From: CAZHGD01 sp964531735 | Lineage (GTDB): Bacteria > Armatimonadota > UBA10988 | NCBI GenBank assembly: GCA_964531735.1 | Contig: CAZHGD010000014.1 | Span: 1-64,000 of the forward strand | Length of the DNA stretch: 64,000 nucleotides | Direction of reading: 5' to 3' | Part shown: positions 54,252 to 61,980 of the stretch, piece by piece | How positions within the stretch are numbered: position 1 is the stretch's first letter | How the letters are laid out: every line of letters begins with the position of its first letter | Notes under the pieces: generated by a model | What the model saw: only the letters and a program-made list of their open reading frames with translations | What the model was told of the DNA's origin: nothing | The model's database searches: none | Translations under genes and position numbers: made by a program

Positions 54252-57233
54252 ATGCGCGTCAAGGCAGACATCACGCATCTGTGTGGGCTGATCGTCCTGG
54301 CCAGCCTGGGCTGGGCGATGCTGCACAGCGCCAGCGTAGCCGGCGCAGTACTGCTCTTCGTCGCCATGGGAGCCACGGCCGCCTTGACTTGGCGCGCCGG
54401 CCAGGCTGGTCAGCGGGCACCGGTCGAGCAACCGCGCGACGAGCTGGCGCAGCCGGCCACCGTAGAGACCTCCGACACGGCTGCCGGCGAGGCCGCCTTG
54501 CGGGGCAACGCGGCCTTCCGCGAGTTCGCGTTCGAGAGTCTGCGCATCCCGGTGGTGGTCATGGATGCGGCCACGTGGCAGTACGTCGACTGCAACCCGG
54601 CGGCGGTGGCCATCTACGGCTTCGCCAGCCGTGAGGAGGTGGTGGGCAAGGCTCCGGTCGATGTGTCGACCGCGGTGCAGTACGACGGGCGGCCATCGGC
54701 CGAAGTGGCCGGTGAGCGCATCCGGCAGGCGCTGACGGATGGTTCGCTGGTCTTCGAGTGGCGCCACCAACGGCCGACCGGCGAGGTATGGGACAGCGAA
54801 GTCCGCCTGATGGCCTTCCGCGCCGGCGAACGCCAGCTCCTCCAGTTCACGCTGGAGGACATCACCGCCAGCAAGCAGGCGGCTGAACTGCTGGAGCAGG
54901 AGCGGGTCTTCACCAACGCGGTCATGGACAGCGTGCCGGGCCTGCTCTACCTCTACGATGCCGAGGGGCACTTGGTGCGCTGGAACAAGCAGCACGAGTT
55001 GCTGACCGGCTTCAGCGCCGACGAGCTGAACGGCAAGCAGGTGCTGACCTGGTACGACGAACCCGACCGGTCGCGCATCATCGAGGCCATCGGCGAGGTC
55101 TACCAGACCGGCCGCTCGTCGGCGGAGATCCACCTGCTGACCAAGGATCGCGGTCCGGTGCCGTTCCTGGTCACCGGCCAACGGCTGACCTTGGCCGGCC
55201 AGGAGTACCTGACCGGCATCGGCATCGAGCTGACCGAGCGGCGGGTGGCCGAGAAGGCCCGCCAGCAAAGCCAGGACGAACTCGACCGCATCCTGCGCAC
55301 CGTGCCGGACATCATCTACCGGCTGGACACCCAGGGCCGGATCACGTTCATCAACGAGGCGGTCCGCGCGTATGGCTACGACCCGAGCGCCATGCTCGGG
55401 CAGACCATGCTGGAGTTCGTGGCCCGCGAGGACCGGGCGCGCGCCTTGCACCGCCTCGATGAGCGCCGCACCGGCGACCGCGCCACCAAGTCGTTCGAGC
55501 TGCGGCTGTTGCCGGCCGACGGACCGGAACGCACCTTCGAAGTGCGCTCCGATGCGCTCGATCAGACGCCGGTGTTCCTGGTCGACGCCTCCGGCCTCTA
55601 CAGCACGGAGCGACCGACCACGGCCTCGTTCCTCGGCACCCAGGGCATCGCTCGCGACATCACCCAGCGCAAGCGGGCCGAGGAGGCGCTGCGTGAGAGC
55701 GAGGAGAAGTTCCGCAGTCTCTTCGTGCAGGCCGCCGACGCCAGCTACCTGATCCAGGATGAGCGGTACATCGACTGCAACGACGAGGCCCTGCGCCTGT
55801 ACGACTCCGACCGCGCCGGCATCATCGGTTCGACACCGGCCGATTGGTCGCCGGAGTACCAGAGTGACGGCCAACCGTCGGCCGCCGGCGCCACCGCCCA
55901 CATGGCGCAAGCGCTGCGCGACGGCCACTGCCGCTTCGCCTGGACGCACCGTCGGCAGGATGGCTCGCCGGTCGAAACGGAGGTGACGCTGACCTGCGTC
56001 GGCCTGGCCGGACAGCCGGTCCTGTTTGCCAGCGTGCGCGACGTCACCGGGGAGCGCCAGTCCGAACGCGAGCGCGCCAAGCTGCAGGCGCAACTGACCC
56101 AGGCCCAGAAGATGGAGTCGGTCGGCCGGCTGGCCGGCGGCGTCGCCCACGACTTCAACAACATGCTCAACGTGGTCTACGGCCATGCTGAGATGGCGTT
56201 GCTGGAGGTCCCGGCCGACTCGCCGGTGCACCGCGACCTGGAGGAGATCTACACGGCGGCCAAGCGCTCGGCCGACCTCACCCGGCAACTGCTGGCCTTC
56301 GCCCGGCAGGAGGTGGTCTCACCGCAGGTGCTCAACCTGAACGAGGCGATCACCCCCATGCTGCAACTCCTGCGGCGGCTGATCGGCGAAGACATCGACC
56401 TCGTCTGGAAGCCGGCCGCCGCCCTGCCGCCCATCCACATCGACCTCTCGCAGGTCGACCAGTTGCTCGCCAATCTGTCGGTCAACGCCCGCGACGCCAT
56501 CGCCGGCGTGGGCACGCTGGTCATCGAGACCAGCCGGATCGCCCTCGACGAGGAGTTCTGTACCGCGCACGGCGGGCTGAAGCCCGGACCGTACGTGCTG
56601 TTGGCGGTCAGCGACGACGGCTGCGGCATGGACAAGGAGACCGCCGAGCGCATCTTCGAGCCGTTCTTCACCACCAAGATCGCCGGCGAGGGCACGGGGC
56701 TCGGGTTGTCGACCGTGTACGGCATCGTCAAGCAGAACAACGGCGCCGTCACCGTCTACAGCGAACCCGGACAAGGCACCACCTTCCGCGTCTACTTCCC
56801 GGCGCTGCCGGACGTGCCCACGCGCCGGCAGGCCCTCGCCACGGCGGCACCGCAACTCGGCGGCAGCGAGACGCTCCTGCTGGTCGAGGACGAAGCGCCC
56901 ATCCTGCGGGTGGCGCAGCGTACCCTCACTCGGCTCGGCTACACCGTGCTCGCCGCGCACACCCCGGCCGAAGCCATCGAGCTGGCCACCGAGCACCCCG
57001 GCGACCTCGACCTGCTGATCACCGACGTCGTCATGCCCGGCATGAACGGCCGCGATCTGGCCACGCAGCTCGTCACTCTGCGCCCGGGCCTGCGGGTGCT
57101 GTTCATGTCCGGCTACACCGCCGATGTCATCGGTCGTCACGGCGTGCTGGACGCCGAGACGCCCTTCATCGCCAAGCCGTTCACCACCGCCAGCCTGGCC
57201 AGCAAGGTCCGCGAAGTACTGAAGCAGGCGTAA
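54252..57233 (+). CDS. Membrane-anchored multi-PAS hybrid histidine kinase
   Basis: Sensor of 993 aa. Two membrane helices (about 10-50) with almost no external loop, then four PAS domains (about 85-205, 210-330, 340-475, 480-600). The HisKA domain has the phosphoacceptor in A-G-G-V-A-H-D-F-N-N (His near 633). The HATPase has N-L-S-V-N-A-R-D-A and G-T-G-L-G-L-S-T-V-Y-G. The C-terminal receiver has Asp near 924 in I-T-D-V-V-M-P-G and Lys near 975. It lacks an output domain, so it probably hands phosphate to another protein, perhaps the orphan receiver at 17.2 kb (inference). The ATG at 54252 is preferred; the 43 codons before it lack the strong G/C third-position bias, although the frame is open from 54123. 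Confidence 0.92.
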   Translation: MRVKADITHLCGLIVLASLGWAMLHSASVAGAVLLFVAMGATAALTWRAGQAGQRAPVEQPRDELAQPATVETSDTAAGEAALRGNAAFREFAFESLRIPVVVMDAATWQYVDCNPAAVAIYGFASREEVVGKAPVDVSTAVQYDGRPSAEVAGERIRQALTDGSLVFEWRHQRPTGEVWDSEVRLMAFRAGERQLLQFTLEDITASKQAAELLEQERVFTNAVMDSVPGLLYLYDAEGHLVRWNKQHELLTGFSADELNGKQVLTWYDEPDRSRIIEAIGEVYQTGRSSAEIHLLTKDRGPVPFLVTGQRLTLAGQEYLTGIGIELTERRVAEKARQQSQDELDRILRTVPDIIYRLDTQGRITFINEAVRAYGYDPSAMLGQTMLEFVAREDRARALHRLDERRTGDRATKSFELRLLPADGPERTFEVRSDALDQTPVFLVDASGLYSTERPTTASFLGTQGIARDITQRKRAEEALRESEEKFRSLFVQAADASYLIQDERYIDCNDEALRLYDSDRAGIIGSTPADWSPEYQSDGQPSAAGATAHMAQALRDGHCRFAWTHRRQDGSPVETEVTLTCVGLAGQPVLFASVRDVTGERQSERERAKLQAQLTQAQKMESVGRLAGGVAHDFNNMLNVVYGHAEMALLEVPADSPVHRDLEEIYTAAKRSADLTRQLLAFARQEVVSPQVLNLNEAITPMLQLLRRLIGEDIDLVWKPAAALPPIHIDLSQVDQLLANLSVNARDAIAGVGTLVIETSRIALDEEFCTAHGGLKPGPYVLLAVSDDGCGMDKETAERIFEPFFTTKIAGEGTGLGLSTVYGIVKQNNGAVTVYSEPGQGTTFRVYFPALPDVPTRRQALATAAPQLGGSETLLLVEDEAPILRVAQRTLTRLGYTVLAAHTPAEAIELATEHPGDLDLLITDVVMPGMNGRDLATQLVTLRPGLRVLFMSGYTADVIGRHGVLDAETPFIAKPFTTASLASKVREVLKQA

Positions 57234-57293
57234 GCTCGACTCCGGCGAACACCGCTCCGACGGGCGACCAGGCCCGTGCCTCGGGGCAACACC

Positions 57294-60200
57294 ATGAGGG
57301 TTGCGCAGAAGCTGCCATGGGCGGTCGCCGTCGTTGCCGTCCTGGCGCTCAGCGGAAAGGCGGATCGCGCGATGAGCGCTCCCGAGCTGTCCTACAGCGT
57401 GCCGACCACGCCCTGGCCGGAAGCCTACGGTAAGCACCGCGCCCGCGTCCAGGTCGTGGCACCGGCCGACGCCGTGCGGGTCCGGATCGCCTGGCGACGC
57501 CGTGACCGCGACGCCGCGCGCAAGCAGATCCTGGTGGTCGACGCCGCCACCGGCCGTCCCGTCACCAACGTGGTGCGCCGCAGCGTGACGCGCGAGGTGG
57601 GCGACCTGGTCTTCCAGCCGGCCACCGCGCCCGGCGAGTACCACATCTACTACCTGCCCTGCCCGGTGCAGGACAACTGGGGCTGGTATGGTGGTGACTA
57701 CCTGCCGGTCAAGGACACCGCCGACGCTGCCTGGCGAGCGCGCGCGCTCGCGGTCGAGGCCGCCACGCTCCCCGAAGCGCGCGTGCTCGAGCTCCAGGCG
57801 CGCACCGAGTTCTCGCGCTTCGACCCGATGGAGGTCGTGGCCGGCGCCGACGAGGTCAAGGCGCTCCTCGACGCCACCGCCGGGCGGCCGTACCTGGTCT
57901 TCCCCGAGGACCGCCGTCACAAGATCAGAATGACCGACGACCTGCCGCTGCGCTGGACGAAGCAGCCACCGGCAGCCGCCTTCGCCGACACGGCACGCCG
58001 CCACGAGTTCCTGACCTTCCAGTTGGGCGTCTTCGCCTCGCGGCAGGCGCTCGAGCGGGTGACCGTGCGGTTCGCCGACCTGCGCACCGCAGACGGTCAG
58101 GTGCTCTCGGCCGCGGCGCTCCGCTGCTTCAACCTCGGCGGCACCAACTGGGACGGTGCCCCGCTCACCAAGCGCGTCGACGTCGCGCTCGGCCGGGTTC
58201 AGGCCCTGTGGTGCGGTCTCCAGGTGCCGGAGGACGCGGCGCCGGGGGTCTACCGTGGCCTGGTCGAGGTGGCCGCGGCCAACGCACCAGCCACGCGCAT
58301 CGAGCTGGCCATCACCGTGACCGACCAGGTGCTGGCCGACAGTGGTGACAACGACCTCGACAGCTACGCCCGCCTGCGCTGGCTCGACTCGACCATCGCC
58401 CTCGACGACGAGATCGTGCGACCCTACACACCCGTCACAGTGCGCGAGCGCCAGCTCGGCGTGCTGGGCCGCACGCTCGAGTTCGGTGCCGACGGCCTGC
58501 CCAGCAGCCTGCGCGCCGGGCAGCACGAGCTCCTCGCCGAGCCGGTGCGCGTGGTGGCCGTGTCCGCCGGCCAGACCTTGGCAGCGCGCGCCGCCACGCC
58601 GGCACGGGTCACCGCGCACAACGCCGGTCAGGCCACCTGGACTGCCGACGGCAACGCCGGCCCGCTGCGGACCAACACCACCGCGCGCCTGGAGTTCGAC
58701 GGGCACGTGCTCTACCACGTCAAGCTCACCGCCGACCGCGCGGTCGATCTCGACGACGTGCGACTGGAACTGCCCTTCCGCACCGCCGCCGCGCGCTACC
58801 TGATGGGCATCGGCCACAAAGGCGGGTACCGGCCGCGCGAGTGGCGCTGGAAGTGGGGCGGCCGGGTCTACTTCGACAGCTTCTGGATGGGCGACGTGCC
58901 CGCCGGTGTGCAACTCGAACTGCGCGGCACCAGCTACAGCGGACCGATGGTCAACTTGTACTGGAGCCTCGGCCAACTGCAGCCACCGGCGGCCTGGCAC
59001 AACGGCGGTAAGGGCGGCGTGGACATCCGCGAGACCGGCGACACCGTGCTGGCCAGTGCGTACTGCGGCCCGCGGCGACTGGCCGCCGGCGAAACGCTCG
59101 ACCTCGAGTTCGCGCTGCTGCTGACGCCAGTCAAGCCGCTGGACGTGCCAGGGCACTTCCGCACGCGCTACTACCACGACTACAAGCCGATCAGCGAGAT
59201 CGCGAAGACCGGCGCCAACGTGGTCAACATCCACCACGCCAACGAACTGAACCCGTACATCAACTACCCGTTCCTGACCCGCGACAAGCTGCGCGCCTAC
59301 ACCGACGAGGCGCACCGGCGCGGCATGAAGGTCAAGCTCTACTACACCTTGCGCGAGATGACCAACCACGTGGCGGAGATGTGGGCGCTGCGCAGCCTGG
59401 GCCACGAAGTCATCGCGCCCGGCGCGGGCGGCGGCTACCCCTGGCTGCGCGAACACCTCGGCAACGACTACGCCCCGGCCTGGTACCAGCCGCAGCCCGA
59501 TGGTGAAGCCTGCGCGGCCATCGTCAACAGCGGTCTCTCGCGCTGGTACAACTACTACCTCGAGGGCCTGCAGTGGCTCTGCCAGAACACCGGCATCGAT
59601 GGGCTCTACCAGGACGATGTCTCGTACGACCGGCAGATCATGAAGCGCGTGCGCAAGATCCTCGAGCGCAACCGGCCGGGCAGCATGATCGACCTGCACT
59701 CGAACACCGGCTTCTCGTTCCAGCCGGCCAACCAGTATCTGGAGTTCTTCCCCTACCTCGACCGCTTGTGGTTCGGCGAGAGCTTCAACTACGACGAATC
59801 ACCCGACTACTGGCTGACCGAGATCTCGGGCATTCCTTACGGCCTGATGGGCGAGATGCTCCAGGACGGCGGCAACAAATGGCGCGGCATGGTCTACGGC
59901 ATGACCGCGCGGATGCCCTGGTGCGGCGACCCGCGGTCCATCTGGGGGGTGTGGGACCGGTTCGGCATCGACCAGGCGCAGATGATCGGCTACTGGGAAC
60001 CGAACTGCCCGATCCGCACCGGGCATGACGACGTGCTGGCCACGGCCTACGTGCGGGATGGCAAGACACTCATCGCCATCGCGAGTTGGGCACCGAAGAC
60101 CACGCGCTGCCGCTTGCAGATCGACTGGGCCGCGCTCAAGCTCGACCCGGCCAAGGTCAAGCTCTGGGCGCCCGAGGTGGCCGACTACCAGCCGGCGACG

Positions 60201-60908
60201 CTGTTCAACGTCGGCGACGAGATCCCGGTTCGCCCACGGCGCGGCTGGCTGCTCATCGTCGATAGCGAGCGCCACGAGGCCCCGGCCTACCAGCCACCGA
60301 CCGACGAGGCCCTCAAGACGCGCACGCTGCTGTTCGAGGAGCGGTTCGCCGGCCGCACGCTGCCGGAGGGCTGGACGACGCAGCTTTCGGCCCGTCCGGG
60401 CACCAAGCTCGAGGCGGCCGATGGGACGCTCCGCATCACCGCCAAAGCGCACTCGCTGGCGGTGGCGCGCCGGGCGCTGCCGGCCGGCGTCACCATGGTG
60501 CAGTGCCGGGCCGAGAGTGGCACCGACGAGGGCATGACCTGGGGCGTGGGCCTCGCGCTGCGTTGGGCCGGCAAGACCATGCTGCGCCTCAACCTGCGGC
60601 CGACCGAGGGCCGCGTCGGCGTGGACACGGGCAAGGACCAGAAGCTGGTCAACGCCGCCATCGCGCCCGGTGGGTCGTGGTATCTGCGCCTGCGCCTGGA
60701 GGCCGACCAGATCACCGCCGAGTTGTCCGACGACGGCCTCGACTGGCAAGTCATCCACACGCTGCCGCGCAGCGCGTTCGCCGGTGACCCGACGCTGCTC
60801 GAAGTGGGCAAGCTGGCCGGCGGACCGGAGTACCTCGACGCGGACGCCGAACCGAATCGCGACGGCGTGTGCGCGGTGAGCGAGGTGCGGGCGTGGCGCG
60901 CGAAGTGA
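57294..60908 (+). CDS. Exported DUF6067 glycoside-hydrolase-like protein
   Basis: Protein of 1,204 aa. Signal peptide in residues 1-25. Beta-sandwich domains fill about 30-600, including an E/P-rich N-terminal module like those of GH123 relatives. The DUF6067 TIM barrel covers about 620-960, with Y-Y-H-D-Y-K-P-I, N-I-H-H-A-N-E-L-N-P and the acidic G-L-Y-Q-D-D-V-S-Y near 770. A C-terminal jelly-roll domain (about 1015-1200) resembles DUF1080/laminin-G-like sugar-binding folds. Exact substrate unknown. It follows the hybrid kinase by 60 bases in the same direction. Confidence 0.86.
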   Translation: MRVAQKLPWAVAVVAVLALSGKADRAMSAPELSYSVPTTPWPEAYGKHRARVQVVAPADAVRVRIAWRRRDRDAARKQILVVDAATGRPVTNVVRRSVTREVGDLVFQPATAPGEYHIYYLPCPVQDNWGWYGGDYLPVKDTADAAWRARALAVEAATLPEARVLELQARTEFSRFDPMEVVAGADEVKALLDATAGRPYLVFPEDRRHKIRMTDDLPLRWTKQPPAAAFADTARRHEFLTFQLGVFASRQALERVTVRFADLRTADGQVLSAAALRCFNLGGTNWDGAPLTKRVDVALGRVQALWCGLQVPEDAAPGVYRGLVEVAAANAPATRIELAITVTDQVLADSGDNDLDSYARLRWLDSTIALDDEIVRPYTPVTVRERQLGVLGRTLEFGADGLPSSLRAGQHELLAEPVRVVAVSAGQTLAARAATPARVTAHNAGQATWTADGNAGPLRTNTTARLEFDGHVLYHVKLTADRAVDLDDVRLELPFRTAAARYLMGIGHKGGYRPREWRWKWGGRVYFDSFWMGDVPAGVQLELRGTSYSGPMVNLYWSLGQLQPPAAWHNGGKGGVDIRETGDTVLASAYCGPRRLAAGETLDLEFALLLTPVKPLDVPGHFRTRYYHDYKPISEIAKTGANVVNIHHANELNPYINYPFLTRDKLRAYTDEAHRRGMKVKLYYTLREMTNHVAEMWALRSLGHEVIAPGAGGGYPWLREHLGNDYAPAWYQPQPDGEACAAIVNSGLSRWYNYYLEGLQWLCQNTGIDGLYQDDVSYDRQIMKRVRKILERNRPGSMIDLHSNTGFSFQPANQYLEFFPYLDRLWFGESFNYDESPDYWLTEISGIPYGLMGEMLQDGGNKWRGMVYGMTARMPWCGDPRSIWGVWDRFGIDQAQMIGYWEPNCPIRTGHDDVLATAYVRDGKTLIAIASWAPKTTRCRLQIDWAALKLDPAKVKLWAPEVADYQPATLFNVGDEIPVRPRRGWLLIVDSERHEAPAYQPPTDEALKTRTLLFEERFAGRTLPEGWTTQLSARPGTKLEAADGTLRITAKAHSLAVARRALPAGVTMVQCRAESGTDEGMTWGVGLALRWAGKTMLRLNLRPTEGRVGVDTGKDQKLVNAAIAPGGSWYLRLRLEADQITAELSDDGLDWQVIHTLPRSAFAGDPTLLEVGKLAGGPEYLDADAEPNRDGVCAVSEVRAWRAK

Positions 60909-60941
60909 GCGACTGGACCGCGCCGCGCAGCCGATCGCCGC

Positions 60942-61889
60942 TCAGTTCGCCTCAGCGGTGACGGTCACCGCCGCCTCGGCGAACAGCTCCGGCAGCGTGG
61001 CGCCGCGCAGATGGTGGTCCCACCAGGCGAGCAGCCGCGTCAGGTAGTCACGCTGGCAGGCCGCCGGCCAGCGGCCGGTGTGGAACGCGGCAGGATAGTA
61101 GACCCAGTGCGCGGCGACCTGCCGCGCCTGGAGCGCGTTGAACAGCAGGCGCGCTTGCAGGTCTTTGCGTTCGGCGCCGGTCTCGACGATCAGTGCCGGC
61201 GTGTTCAGCGTGGCCACGTGGTGCAGCGGCGAGAGGTGCTCGTAGACCTCGGGCCGCAACCACATGTCGAGCGGTCCGGCTGCGCCTTGTCGATTCGCGC
61301 GCAGCGCGTGGAACGCCGTGCCACAACAGCGGTCCAGCAGCAACGTGTCGTAGCGCCCGCAGGCGAGCACGCCGGCGCGGAAGCAATCGCTGTGGGCCAG
61401 GACCCAGGCCGCCAGTTGCGCGCCGAAGCTGCACCCGTAGACACCCAACCGGTCGCCATCGGCGAGGCCCTCGGCCACCAGGTGTTCCACGCCGGCCAGC
61501 ACGTCGCGGCACGGCTTGTGCATCAACTGGTAGTCCTGCAACTCGTCGCAGAACGCCTGGCCATAGCCGGTGCTGCCGCGGTAGTTCGGCAGCAGCACCG
61601 CGTAACCGTGGCTGGCCAGCCACAGCGCGGCACTCTCGCCGTTCACCGCGGCGAGGCTAGCCGCGTTGACGTCGTTACGCTGCTCCGGGCCACCGTGCAG
61701 GAAGACGAGTGTCGGCAGCGGCGCCCGAGCGTCGCCCGTCGGTCGGACCAGGATGGCCTCAATCGGCCAGCCGTCGCTGGCGTAGTGGATCCACGACACC
61801 TGCGGGCGCCGCTCGGCGCGCAGCCAGGCGTCGAAGGCGTCGTCGGTCGCGTCGCACAAGCCCAGCAGGTCGTCGACGGTCAACTCCAC
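60942..61889 (-). CDS. S9-type alpha/beta hydrolase (prolyl-oligopeptidase-like)
   Basis: Stand-alone catalytic domain of 315 aa, without the N-terminal propeller of full S9 peptidases. The oxyanion region H-G-G-P and the nucleophile elbow G-C-S-F-G (Ser near 165) are clear. The C-terminal His is likely in A-A-F-H-T-G-R. The acid that normally follows a H-G-x-x-D pattern is replaced by T-G-A-E-R-K-D, so either the Glu or the later Asp must serve, or activity is altered. The GTG at 61889 has GGAGGG; another in-frame GTG lies 15 bases earlier. Role could be ester or peptide hydrolysis. Confidence 0.8.
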   Translation of the reverse strand: MELTVDDLLGLCDATDDAFDAWLRAERRPQVSWIHYASDGWPIEAILVRPTGDARAPLPTLVFLHGGPEQRNDVNAASLAAVNGESAALWLASHGYAVLLPNYRGSTGYGQAFCDELQDYQLMHKPCRDVLAGVEHLVAEGLADGDRLGVYGCSFGAQLAAWVLAHSDCFRAGVLACGRYDTLLLDRCCGTAFHALRANRQGAAGPLDMWLRPEVYEHLSPLHHVATLNTPALIVETGAERKDLQARLLFNALQARQVAAHWVYYPAAFHTGRWPAACQRDYLTRLLAWWDHHLRGATLPELFAEAAVTVTAEAN

Positions 61890-61980
61890 GGCGCCCTCCG
61901 CCACGCCCGACCCGACCGGTCGGCCGCACCGACAGGATGGCCGTCCGCACGGTGCCTGTCAAGCCAGCGCCTCAGCGCGG

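Noticed and set aside
56319..59699. A 1,126-codon minus-strand open frame
   Set aside because: It lies opposite the hybrid kinase and the DUF6067 gene, both with unmistakable motifs. The antisense protein is low-complexity and lacks any recognisable fold.
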